From: BQJU01 sp965229635
Lineage (GTDB): Bacteria > Bacteroidota > Bacteroidia > Chitinophagales > Saprospiraceae
DNA: 64,000 nucleotides
NCBI GenBank assembly: GCA_965229635.1
Contig: OZ245894.1
Location: forward strand, 8,432,001-8,496,000
Reading direction: 5' to 3'
The first letter of the stretch is position 1. Every line of letters starts with the position of its first letter. The position numbers were made by a program, and so were the translations under genes. The notes beneath the pieces were generated by a model. That model did no database searches. It saw only the letters and a list, made by a program, of their open reading frames with translations, and was not told where the DNA came from. Positions 36,683-44,791 of this stretch are shown piece after piece.

Positions 36683-39046
36683 ATGAAACGTATCTGTTTT
36701 TCACTTTTTATGCTCATCCCCCTTTTTCTCTATTGTCAAGTAAACACTACAGTATTGAAAGCACTTCAACAAAATGATAGAATCCAGATAAAAAGTCTCT
36801 TAGACCAGGGATTCAACATTAATTCGAAGGACGAAAACGGGGCAACAGTTTTGATGTGGAGTATTTATTTATCAAATATCGAGACAATTAGTTTTTTGGT
36901 GGCGAATGGCGCAAAAGTAGAAAATCCAGAAGGTTTTTTGGATACAAAAAAAATCGATAAAGAAAAGAGCACAAAATTTTACAGTATACAATCTATTGCT
37001 TTATCTAGAACAAATTGTGAATCTACTGATTTGTTAAAGTTTATTACATTAAAGTTGGGTTTTTCTCTTTATATAAATGAGTATAATCCAGAGTCAGGTA
37101 AATTTGATGGTAGAACAGTAATTAATCTATTGCAGAATAAGCAACGGATGTATTCCCGTCGAGGTAAAAACTATAAGAGCATCTCGCAATGTCCATTAAA
37201 GGATCTCTTTTTGATTTTTGGTGATAGCTTAGATTATGCACTTCGTGATAAAAATGGAATTATTGCTAAAAAAATAGAGGAAGAGAAAGAGAATATTTTA
37301 GATAAATACAGGTTTATTTATAACAGGCTATCAGGAGGGTATTATGTCGAAGATTTTGACCGTTCCACTTACTTCGAAAGGCAAACAAGACTAAACAGAT
37401 ATAAAGATCAACTGAGTTTATTAGTTTCTAAAGTACAGAATGATACGACTATCCAAGATCAAAGAACAAAAGAAATATATAATACTCTCACTGCATATAA
37501 AGGGGTGCAGTTTGAAGTTAATAGGCTTGTAAAAAGTACTTTGGCAAATGATATTTCCAGTCAAGCAAGATGCCAATTATTGAGTTCAAAACTTGAAGAA
37601 GTCAGAGAAGAAATATATCATTTGTTACTGAATGGTATGGGGTTCTTTGAGATAAATTCGGCAGATGGTAGATTAATCCGATTAGACTTAAATGAAAATC
37701 TAAAATATTTAGAGGCAAGAGCTAAAGAAGAGTTTATTTTAAATGAAATTTTATCTCATAATGACTTATTTAAGAACTTCACTTTGAGTGAACAGATCGA
37801 TAACTTAGTAAATCTACACCAAGAAAATTATAAAAATTTACAGAAGAAACTCAAAGAAAATGAAGTCATATTAGAATTTTTCGAATACGCAGAGTTAGAG
37901 AGTGCTACAAAGAGTTTTGCCGTTTTAATAATAGAAAAAAAATTTAAGTATCCTAAACTTATCCATCTATCCCACTTTCATGAACTAAATAAAGATTATC
38001 CTTCAAGATTGTTTACTACTAGCTCAAATAAGAATAACAGAGGAAGGCCAACAAGAGCTGCTTTAGGTTATGACTTACAAAATCTCTACACAAAATTATG
38101 GCTGCCGATTGAAGATCAACTACAAGACGTAGAAAAGATTTTCTTCACTCTAGATGGGATGCTTAATAAATTTCCTTTTGCTGGCTTCATTGACGATAAG
38201 GGCAGGTTCTTATGCCAAAAATATGAATTACATCAGCTATATTCTACTGAAATTTTGTTATCTGATGAATATTTTCCTCAATCGGTACAGAATGTTGAAG
38301 AAATTTTTCTCTTAGGTGGAATTGACTATGGTAAAGAAGAAAATATTGTTAAAGGAGATATTAAGAAAAATAGAAATTTCTATAGAGATCTACTTTATTC
38401 CCCTATTCCATACTTAAGTGGTAGTAAACGAGAAATACATTCTATTAAAAAACTTTTAGAAACAAAAAATGAGAATAGGACCATATCATGCTTTGAAGGT
38501 TCTCATGCGACTGAATTTGAGTTAGAAAAAAAGTTGACATCGATGAACACCCGCAAAAACATTCTTCATATTTCCACACATGGAATTTCCTTGGATTCTC
38601 CTAGATTTTGTCTCGATGAATACGATAACTCTATGGTACGTAACTCCCTATTACTAGCGAATGTGGCAAATTCTGTTGAAAAAATTGGATATTTTGATCG
38701 TTTTGACAACATATGGTCAGGATATGAAATTCTCAATTTAGAGCTTGATAGTACTGTTTTAGCCGTTTTATCGGCATGCTCAAGTGGCCTGGGTTATATG
38801 GAAGCAGGTGAAAATCCATTTGGACTTTCTCTAGCTTTCAAAACTGCCGGCGTCAAAAACTTACTAGTAAGTATTGACAAAGTTGATGATGATGCAACAA
38901 GAGAATTTATGGAAGTATTCTACTTAAACTTGTATAACTCGAGCGAAAACAATATTTACCATGCTTATAGGATTACACAGGAGGAGCTGATAAAAAAACA
39001 TCCTAATGAACCACATAGATGGGCAGTTTTTACTCTTATTGAATAA
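36683..39046 (+). CDS. secreted ankyrin-CHAT caspase-like protease
   Basis: 787 residues. A signal peptide (MKRICFSLFMLIPLFLYCQ) is followed by ankyrin-like repeats (about 25-85, 'DENGATVLMWSIYLSNIETI'), a long coiled-coil-prone middle (about 190-400) and a C-terminal CHAT peptidase domain (about 400-787). The catalytic pair is complete: His633 in HISTHG and Cys699 in LSACSSG. CHAT proteases are clan CD relatives of caspases and separase and usually act inside cells as conflict effectors; an exported one is unusual. AT-rich, flanked by secreted unknowns on the same strand. The signal peptide is an N-terminal reading only; a non-cleaved anchor is possible. Confidence 0.85.
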   Translation: MKRICFSLFMLIPLFLYCQVNTTVLKALQQNDRIQIKSLLDQGFNINSKDENGATVLMWSIYLSNIETISFLVANGAKVENPEGFLDTKKIDKEKSTKFYSIQSIALSRTNCESTDLLKFITLKLGFSLYINEYNPESGKFDGRTVINLLQNKQRMYSRRGKNYKSISQCPLKDLFLIFGDSLDYALRDKNGIIAKKIEEEKENILDKYRFIYNRLSGGYYVEDFDRSTYFERQTRLNRYKDQLSLLVSKVQNDTTIQDQRTKEIYNTLTAYKGVQFEVNRLVKSTLANDISSQARCQLLSSKLEEVREEIYHLLLNGMGFFEINSADGRLIRLDLNENLKYLEARAKEEFILNEILSHNDLFKNFTLSEQIDNLVNLHQENYKNLQKKLKENEVILEFFEYAELESATKSFAVLIIEKKFKYPKLIHLSHFHELNKDYPSRLFTTSSNKNNRGRPTRAALGYDLQNLYTKLWLPIEDQLQDVEKIFFTLDGMLNKFPFAGFIDDKGRFLCQKYELHQLYSTEILLSDEYFPQSVQNVEEIFLLGGIDYGKEENIVKGDIKKNRNFYRDLLYSPIPYLSGSKREIHSIKKLLETKNENRTISCFEGSHATEFELEKKLTSMNTRKNILHISTHGISLDSPRFCLDEYDNSMVRNSLLLANVANSVEKIGYFDRFDNIWSGYEILNLELDSTVLAVLSACSSGLGYMEAGENPFGLSLAFKTAGVKNLLVSIDKVDDDATREFMEVFYLNLYNSSENNIYHAYRITQEELIKKHPNEPHRWAVFTLIE

Positions 39047-39218
39047 TTGATATAGCCTATTGGTGATTTTTTGTAGTATTATAAGAAAAATTCAAAGCGT
39101 ACAAATCGAAAGCTGCTATTATTAGCTTGATCAATCAAGAGTTGGTGCAAAAAACAATCTACTATCGCCAATCTTTTTGTTGCACTAATTGAGAATATAA
39201 ATAAAACTAATCTTTTAA

Positions 39219-40250
39219 ATGTATAAGAAAAGAATTTATAAAGCTTTCAGAAGATTTTTGTGTTTTACACTTTTCATGGTCCTAATATTATTGACGTCAT
39301 CTCAAGGGCAAAAGGAATCATTTCGAGGATCCGAAGATTTTTTCGAGTATAAGATTGAAAGATATAAATTATGGCTAGAAAAGAAGGGTTTAAGTTCAAT
39401 AATCGATATCGAAACCTGGAAACTAGAAAAAAACGACACCGAGATAGAATTAATTTTAAGTATCCAATCATCTTCTCTTGAAAATGGGGTTGCAAAATGG
39501 GATAGCTTCTGCGAGATTGCTAAGCGTCAGTTTTCTGGGGTTAAAATAGAAGAAGTCTTATTCAGGACCTTCGTGAAGTTTATGGAGGTACCTCGAGAAC
39601 AAGCCAATATTCAAATATACATTCCAAGGAAAGATGGCCTGGGCTTCGAAACTTGTTTTTATATTTTTATCTGGGAGCAAAACGACGAAATTAAAGTAGA
39701 GAGAAATGAAAAAAACTGCAAAAGCCAGAATTTTGTAGTTGAGGTTGAAGTTCCGACTTTGAAGAAAAACCCCACAAACTCAAATTTAATAATCTTTGAC
39801 GAAGGAACCACAAGGAGGGTATTTAATTCAATAATTGATTATGCCAATCAAAAATACTTAACGAAAGGAATTCAAAACAGAACACCAATTATTACTGTAT
39901 CAGATTCTAATGCAACAAAGGGAATTCTGAGGTTTTCTGTAGAAGACCTGAGCAGAGAAGTATTGACGAATGAAAAAAAGTCAATTTGGTGCCAGATGAT
40001 TGAATTTCTGTGGGGCCCTTGTAATGATATGCGTAGAGAAAGGTTAGAGTACACGTTTCACTACGTTCCCACTAAAAAAGGAGGGATTCTTCAGGTTATA
40101 CTTACTGGAAAATATGGTTCTGGAGTTTACAAACCGCGAATAAGTGGGTATATGGATATGGAACCAGAGTTTGAAGAGGATTTTTTGGAACCATACGCCA
40201 CTCTTGTGAGAAATGAGCTAGAAAGCTTTATTAAAAATAATATAAAATGA
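39219..40250 (+). CDS. secreted protein of unknown function next to the CHAT gene
   Basis: 343 residues with a signal peptide (LCFTLFMVLILLTSSQGQ). The rest is mixed alpha/beta with a few cysteines (ETCFYIF, 'SIWCQMIEFLWGPCNDM') and no recognised family. It is 172 bases after the CHAT gene. Without the IS3 element inserted 20 bases after its stop, the SH3 gene would start 28 bases downstream, so the two were probably cotranscribed. Confidence 0.65.
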   Translation: MYKKRIYKAFRRFLCFTLFMVLILLTSSQGQKESFRGSEDFFEYKIERYKLWLEKKGLSSIIDIETWKLEKNDTEIELILSIQSSSLENGVAKWDSFCEIAKRQFSGVKIEEVLFRTFVKFMEVPREQANIQIYIPRKDGLGFETCFYIFIWEQNDEIKVERNEKNCKSQNFVVEVEVPTLKKNPTNSNLIIFDEGTTRRVFNSIIDYANQKYLTKGIQNRTPIITVSDSNATKGILRFSVEDLSREVLTNEKKSIWCQMIEFLWGPCNDMRRERLEYTFHYVPTKKGGILQVILTGKYGSGVYKPRISGYMDMEPEFEEDFLEPYATLVRNELESFIKNNIK

Positions 40251-40396
40251 ATATTCGAGAACTATAACCCTGACTCGTCCTAAAAAAGGTTGACTAAATT
40301 AATTAATGGTCATCATCATCACGGTTTCTTTTTTTGCTACTTTTTTTCTTTGTTAATTCCACAGCAAAAATGTGGATAACTTTTCCGTAAAAGGGT

Positions 40397-41245
40397 TTAA
40401 AGAACCTCTATTTTTTGAGGATAGTAGTTCTTCCATTTCCTTTGTAGTTCTCCTGCTCTTTGATGAGCTTTATCCGGTGTAAGCATCTCAATACTGGCGT
40501 GTGGACGTTCACTATTGTAGATGCCGATGATCTGGCTAATATAGCCCTGTGCCTGAGAAAGGTTTTTAAACCTTTGGTCATAAATCCATTCCATCTTCAA
40601 AATGCCATTGACGCGTTCGGCAATAGCATTTTCTAAAGGGTCTCCATTTTCGGTCATACTGATACGCACCTTTTTTGTTTTCAATATCTTGACATACTCA
40701 TGGCAACAATATTGAACACCTCGATCAGAGTGATGAATCAGCTGATCTGTTGGACCGTTTAGTCCTTTTAATGCCATTTGTAAAGCCTCCACAGCGTGTT
40801 TGGCTTCCAAACTATTTGCGGTTTTAAAGCCGATGATCTTTCTGGAATAAGCATCCGTTATTAAGAACAAATAAGCGAAGCCTTTTTCCGTTTCAATGTA
40901 CGTAATATCACTTACCCATAATTGATCAGGTCCTGTAATTTGCAAGTCTCTAATCAGGTTTGGGTATTTTCTAAACATATGAAAGCTATTGGTCGTCCGA
41001 ACACTCCTCCTTTTTCTTCGAACCAGTAAATGATGATGATCCATCAACTCATATAGAGCATCTCGACCTATCTTTAAACCTTTTTCTAATAACTTGACTA
41101 CCAGCTTTCTGACTCCAATCCGCGGCATCCTTTTCCTGATCTGTAGTACGGCCTGAAGCACTATGATTTGTTCAGATTGCTTCTTGTATAATTGACGCTC
41201 TTTCTTGTAATACCCTTGTTTACTTTTGCCAAACAGTTCACACAA
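40397..41245 (-). CDS. IS3-family transposase OrfB (DDE integrase)
   Basis: 282 residues from its first start codon. The DDE catalytic residues are visible: Asp in LWVSDITYIE, Asp in HHSDRGVQY and Glu in ENAIAERVNG. The N-terminal HTH_21-like region has 'IGVRKLVVKLLEKGLKIG'. The frame is open upstream without a stop to 41304, so OrfB is probably made as an OrfAB fusion by -1 frameshifting. It appears intact. Confidence 0.92.
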   Translation of the reverse strand: MCELFGKSKQGYYKKERQLYKKQSEQIIVLQAVLQIRKRMPRIGVRKLVVKLLEKGLKIGRDALYELMDHHHLLVRRKRRSVRTTNSFHMFRKYPNLIRDLQITGPDQLWVSDITYIETEKGFAYLFLITDAYSRKIIGFKTANSLEAKHAVEALQMALKGLNGPTDQLIHHSDRGVQYCCHEYVKILKTKKVRISMTENGDPLENAIAERVNGILKMEWIYDQRFKNLSQAQGYISQIIGIYNSERPHASIEMLTPDKAHQRAGELQRKWKNYYPQKIEVL

Positions 41246-41277
41246 CGTCTCTATCGAGACCCCTTTCCTTTCCTTTT

Positions 41278-41628
41278 TTACTTCTTGGACTGTTTGGCTC
41301 CAGGCTTTTTTCGGATTGGAATTTTAAATTCTCGCTCCGCTATGGTGATCATCGTATCTAAAACCTCATTCTTCAGCTGTTCATACGATAACTGACGCTT
41401 CAATTGCTCGATTTCTAATGCTAATTCTGCTTTACTTTTTTCTCCTTGCTCTAATGGCTCTTCATCTTTAGGTATCATCCATTCATATTTTGTTATCCAA
41501 CGCGGGATGGTCATACTTCCTCCTATCCCATATTTGCGCCTGGCTCCTTCCTGGCTAATTTGGCCCAAGATAACTTCTTTTACCACCTCTTTCTTAAAGG
41601 CGTCCGAATACTGGTTTACTTTCTTCAT
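41278..41628 (-). CDS. IS3-family transposase OrfA (DNA-binding)
   Basis: 116 residues with an HTH ('KEVILGQISQEGARRKYGI') and a leucine-zipper-like helix ('LALEIEQLKRQLSYEQL'), typical for OrfA. A slippery heptamer A AAA AAG lies at 41311-41305 within the overlap, in frame with OrfA, and shifting there continues directly into OrfB. Confidence 0.92.
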   Translation of the reverse strand: MKKVNQYSDAFKKEVVKEVILGQISQEGARRKYGIGGSMTIPRWITKYEWMIPKDEEPLEQGEKSKAELALEIEQLKRQLSYEQLKNEVLDTMITIAEREFKIPIRKKPGAKQSKK

Positions 41629-41691
41629 CTTTGTCCTTTTTTTGGTTTACTTTTTTGTCAACCTATTTCAGGACTAGTCACCCCTAAAAAA

Positions 41692-42450
41692 ATGAAAACA
41701 ACGCCCCTCCATCTGATCAATACCCTCCTCCTCCTAACCTGCTTCCCCTTACAAGCACAAGAATACCTCAACGGCGACACCCTATACGTCTGGGCCAAAT
41801 CAGGCCTAAACCTTCGGTCAGCGCCCAGTATTGAGGCAGCGGTTATCCAGACCATTCCTTATGGGCAACCGGTGGAGGTCATCACCAGAGGAGACATACT
41901 AGACAAGCAATATCGGGTCAAGATCATTGATGCAGTGAAATTTAATGACGAAATGCAACCGGACTATACGCTTCAAGGGTATTGGGCGGAGGTGAATTAT
42001 GCAGGAAAAACGGGGTATGTCTTTGATGGGTTTCTGTCAAGGTACAAGCCATTTAAGAAGGTAGATGAACGGCCTTATGTCATATTCTTCAATTTTGAGG
42101 AATATGGGGTGTTGCAAGTCCTGGAGGAAAGAGGAAAGGATAATCCGGACTATAGTTTTCGGAGGGTGGTTTATAATGACGGGGTTATCGAAGAGTATGG
42201 GTTGAGCATCGGTGGGGGCGGTTCCAAATACATTATTCCCGGAGGAAGGCTTAAGGATGGGCTATTAATGTTTATGATTGCATCAAAATTTGAGCAATAC
42301 TATAAGGATCATTCAGAAGGTAGTAGGCCGAGGCTGATCTCCAAATCAGAGGATATGATGCTCTTTCATTTTGGAGACTCTGGTAATGGGAAATGTAAAA
42401 TTCAAGAAATTGAAGGCATTTTGATGATTACGGTGACGGATGAGTGTTAG
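41692..42450 (+). CDS. secreted SH3-like domain protein
   Basis: 252 residues from the ATG at 41692 (MKTTPLHLINTLLLLTCFPLQAQ, signal peptide); the longer ORF starts inside the IS. Residues about 25-115 form a bacterial SH3 domain ('LYVWAKSGLNLRSAPSIEAA', 'YWAEVNYAGKTGYVFDGFL'), a fold often used to bind cell-wall or protein ligands. The second half is unassigned. The gene begins 11 bases after the right end of the IS3 element, which has separated it from the gene upstream. Its last 152 bases are duplicated at 43651-43802. Confidence 0.8.
   Translation: MKTTPLHLINTLLLLTCFPLQAQEYLNGDTLYVWAKSGLNLRSAPSIEAAVIQTIPYGQPVEVITRGDILDKQYRVKIIDAVKFNDEMQPDYTLQGYWAEVNYAGKTGYVFDGFLSRYKPFKKVDERPYVIFFNFEEYGVLQVLEERGKDNPDYSFRRVVYNDGVIEEYGLSIGGGGSKYIIPGGRLKDGLLMFMIASKFEQYYKDHSEGSRPRLISKSEDMMLFHFGDSGNGKCKIQEIEGILMITVTDEC
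42299..42450 (+). repeat. 3' end of the SH3 gene, first copy of a direct repeat
   Basis: Matches 43651-43802 at a constant offset of 1352 bases with about ten differences over the last 123. The HTH-PIN module lies exactly between the two copies. Confidence 0.8.
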
Positions 42451-42555
42451 CGGAGCTGACAAATCGAAGAGCTACTCTTGCCATCAAGGATTTTGGGTTT
42501 AGCTAACGGAAAATATCTCACGAATACTCCGGACACTAAAAACTCAGAATATTCG

Positions 42556-42604
42556 ACAAACGAAATAAACGAAACCAAGTTTGTGTTTCGTTTGTTTCGT
42601 TTGT
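42556..42604 (+). promoter_or_regulatory. probable operator of the HTH-PIN toxin-antitoxin operon
   Basis: A 20-bp arm ACAAACGAAATAAACGAAAC (42556-42575) and its near-perfect complement (42585-42604, one mismatch) surround nine bases. Each arm contains two AAACGAAA-like units. It lies 25 bases before the antitoxin ATG, overlapping the likely promoter, as expected for antitoxin autoregulation. Confidence 0.6.
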
Positions 42605-42628
42605 ATATTGAACTAAAATTATAGCCTA

Positions 42629-43084
42629 ATGGGATCTTCTAGTCAAAAAATAACAAAATCAGATCAAAAAATTGCCTTGTCGTCTATTGAAAAGTTGGTT
42701 AGAAGTCAAGAAAATGCGGCTAAGAATAAATCAAACGTCGTAAAGTTAAAAATTGAAGGCTCCGATGAATTAGTGTCCATTCCACTAAAAGCGCTTAAGT
42801 TACTTACATCAATCCTCAGTAATATGGCAGAAGGTAAATCGATCACCTTAATGCCAACGGATACCGAAATTTCAACCCAACAAGCGGCTGAAATACTGAA
42901 TGTATCTCGTCCACACATTATCAAACTCTTAGAAAAAGGTGATATTCCGTATAAAAAAGTTGGTAGTCATAGAAGAATTCTGCTGCAAGACATTTTGGAA
43001 TATAAATCTAAATTCAAAAAGAGAAGAAGAAAACAACTGAACAAACTTGCTGCAGAAGCTCAAAAGCTCAATCTTGGCTACTAA
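42629..43084 (+). CDS. antitoxin with excisionase-type HTH
   Basis: 151 residues. The C-terminal half has an excisionase/MerR-like HTH, 'EISTQQAAEILNVSRPHIIK' followed by 'GDIPYKKVGSHRRILLQDIL' (about 75-125), and a basic tail. The N-terminal part is short and probably flexible. It overlaps the following PIN gene by one base (TAATG), the usual coupling of antitoxin and toxin, and has the palindrome just upstream. Confidence 0.85.
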   Translation: MGSSSQKITKSDQKIALSSIEKLVRSQENAAKNKSNVVKLKIEGSDELVSIPLKALKLLTSILSNMAEGKSITLMPTDTEISTQQAAEILNVSRPHIIKLLEKGDIPYKKVGSHRRILLQDILEYKSKFKKRRRKQLNKLAAEAQKLNLGY

Positions 43085-43644
43085 TGATCTATTCTCCTCG
43101 ATTTACTGCAGTTCTAGACGCTAATGTACTCTACCCTGCCCCTGTAAGAGACTTATTTCTAAATCTTGCTGACCTTGAAATTTTTTCACCAAAATGGTCT
43201 CAACTAATTCACGAAGAATGGATTCGAAATCTGTTGATTAACAGAACTGATCTTTCGAAGCCCAAATTAATGAGAACGGTCAAAATTATGAATTCCGTTT
43301 TTCCCAATGCAGAAGTTTATGGCTTTGAAGAATTGATCGATGGTTTAAAGTTACCAGATGTAGATGACAACCATGTTCTTGCCGTTGCAATTCATTGCAA
43401 AGCTGATGCAATAATAACTTTTAATCAAAAAGATTTTCCATCAAAATATGTCAGAGAGTTCAATATTGATGTTTATACTCCTGATAAATTTCTGAACTTA
43501 CTTCACAAAATAAACCCTGAAATCGTAAATAATGCTTTTCAAAATCAGCTTGCCTCATTAAAAAACCCTCCAAGAACTAAAGAGGAATTAGTTGAAACTT
43601 TGGTAAATTGTAATCTTAAATCGGCAAAAAAATTATTCAAATAA
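43084..43644 (+). CDS. PIN-domain ribonuclease toxin
   Basis: 186 residues. PIN fold with acidic residues in 'FTAVLDANVLYPAPVRD', 'LIHEEWIRN' and 'LPDVDDNHVLAVA', the last carrying the paired Asp typical of VapC-type active sites. These toxins cleave RNA and are held by the antitoxin encoded just upstream. The gene is AT-rich and intact, ending six bases before the repeated SH3 3' fragment. Confidence 0.88.
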   Translation: MIYSPRFTAVLDANVLYPAPVRDLFLNLADLEIFSPKWSQLIHEEWIRNLLINRTDLSKPKLMRTVKIMNSVFPNAEVYGFEELIDGLKLPDVDDNHVLAVAIHCKADAIITFNQKDFPSKYVREFNIDVYTPDKFLNLLHKINPEIVNNAFQNQLASLKNPPRTKEELVETLVNCNLKSAKKLFK

Positions 43645-43650
43645 GAAATA

Positions 43651-43802
43651 ACTATAAGGATCAGTTACAGGCTTCTTCGCCAAGGCTGATCTCCAAATCA
43701 ATGGATATGATCCTCTTTCATTTTGGAGATTCCGGTAATGGAAAATGTAAAATTCAAGAAATTGAAGGCATTTTGATTATTACGGTGACGGATGCGTGTT
43801 AA
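43651..43802 (+). pseudogene. truncated second copy of the SH3 gene 3' end
   Basis: Equivalent to the last 152 bases of the SH3 gene at 42299-42450; the final 123 bases are about 92% identical and the stop codon is retained (TAA at 43800-43802). The 5' part of this copy is missing, replaced by the HTH-PIN module, so it is a remnant. Confidence 0.8.
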
Positions 43803-43858
43803 TCCTGGTGTAAAACGAGGGGATTGCTGTAATCTGAATTAAAAACAACCTATCTATC

Positions 43859-44188
43859 ATGAATGTAACCATCAGAAGCATAGAAAAACAGGACGTTGTA
43901 CATCTAAAAAATGTCCTGGATTCAATTGAATTATTTCCATCGGAGTTGCTGGATGAGATGATATCAGGTTACCTTACCAACCCCGAAAGTGGGGAGGTCT
44001 GGTTTACTGCACTTTTGGAAGACAAACCAATATCGATTGGCTATTGCGCACCGGAGGAACTGACGGTGGGCACTTATAATTTGTATGCGATTGGCGTCAG
44101 AAAGGATGTTCAGGGAAAGGGCATTGGAAAAGAGATGATGATGTACCTGGAAAATGAGCTAAAAAAAGTTAATCATTTTAGGGTTTGA
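43859..44188 (+). pseudogene. GNAT acetyltransferase, truncated at the C terminus
   Basis: 109 residues (GNAT enzymes usually have about 150). The acetyl-CoA binding motif is present ('VRKDVQGKGIGKEMMMYLE') but the protein stops at 'NHFRV', just where motif B and the last strands should follow. Immediately after (22 bases) comes the Imm53 gene, so the tail was probably lost when that gene was acquired. It might still fold but is likely inactive. Confidence 0.6.
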
Positions 44189-44209
44189 CACCCATACAAA
44201 AACTATAAA

Positions 44210-44791
44210 ATGGAATCAATAGAAAGACTTCAAGCATGGTATACAAGTCAATGTAATGGTGATTGGGAACATCATTATGGGGTTAAGATTGATACTTTGG
44301 ATAACCCTGGATGGGGACTAACCATTGATTTGCGAGAAACTTCACTGCAAGGAATTGAGTTCGAAGTACAACAGGAGACCTCAGAATTTGACTGGTATTA
44401 CATAAAGGTCAAGAACGGGAAATATGCAGCCCACGGAGATTCTAAAAAGCTCAAATACCTAATCGATTACTTTCTAGATGAGATTGTACCCAAATACAGC
44501 AACCCTGCATTTGAGTACGAAATTTTAGTGCCTCTTTACGGAGCGCCTACAGATGTTTGGACCACAGGAACCGCTGGGATGAAAGATGCCGGAGTATTTG
44601 AGCTGATAAGCATTGATCAACCAGATTACAAAACTATGCACTACAAAACTTTGGACAATGTGGAGACGTGGATTCACGACTTTGAGCAATTTGAATTAAA
44701 AAACAGAGAAGGTGATTTGGTTGAAATAGAACTTGTAAAGACCTTTAAGGGGTCAGCGAAAAATAACCTCCCCATATTAATACTAAGGTAA
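44210..44791 (+). CDS. Imm53-family immunity protein, copy 1, 3' end disrupted by an IS
   Basis: 193 residues. The N-terminal half fits Imm53 ('LQAWYTSQCNGDWEHHYGVK', 'DTLDNPGWGLTIDL'); the second half (about 95-180, 'PLYGAPTDVWTTGTAGMKD') is an extra domain I cannot name. It is nearly identical to 46816-47397. An ISAzo13-type element interrupts the gene at 44749, so the last 13 residues (GSAKNNLPILILR) come from the IS; the original tail is still visible after the element at 46076-46120 and would read 'GMRLGVKRLTLSK'. The toxin it would neutralise is not in the window. Confidence 0.8.
   Translation: MESIERLQAWYTSQCNGDWEHHYGVKIDTLDNPGWGLTIDLRETSLQGIEFEVQQETSEFDWYYIKVKNGKYAAHGDSKKLKYLIDYFLDEIVPKYSNPAFEYEILVPLYGAPTDVWTTGTAGMKDAGVFELISIDQPDYKTMHYKTLDNVETWIHDFEQFELKNREGDLVEIELVKTFKGSAKNNLPILILR

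Larger units (their letters stand above)
40271..41680 (-). mobile_element. IS3-family insertion sequence (IS150-like group), apparently intact
   Basis: 1410 bp, flanked by CCC on both sides (40268-40270 and 41681-41683), a 3-bp target duplication. The terminal inverted repeats are 24 bp with 21 matches (40271-40294 and 41657-41680) and end TG...CA as usual in the family. Two ORFs on the minus strand, orfA and orfB, overlap in the -1 frame as for IS3 members. The element sits between a secreted-protein gene and the SH3 gene. Confidence 0.9.

Noticed and set aside
39130..39190. Imperfect GTGCAAAAAAC...GTTGCAC inverted repeat upstream of 39219
   Set aside because: Too many mismatches and no context to call a mobile element or operator.
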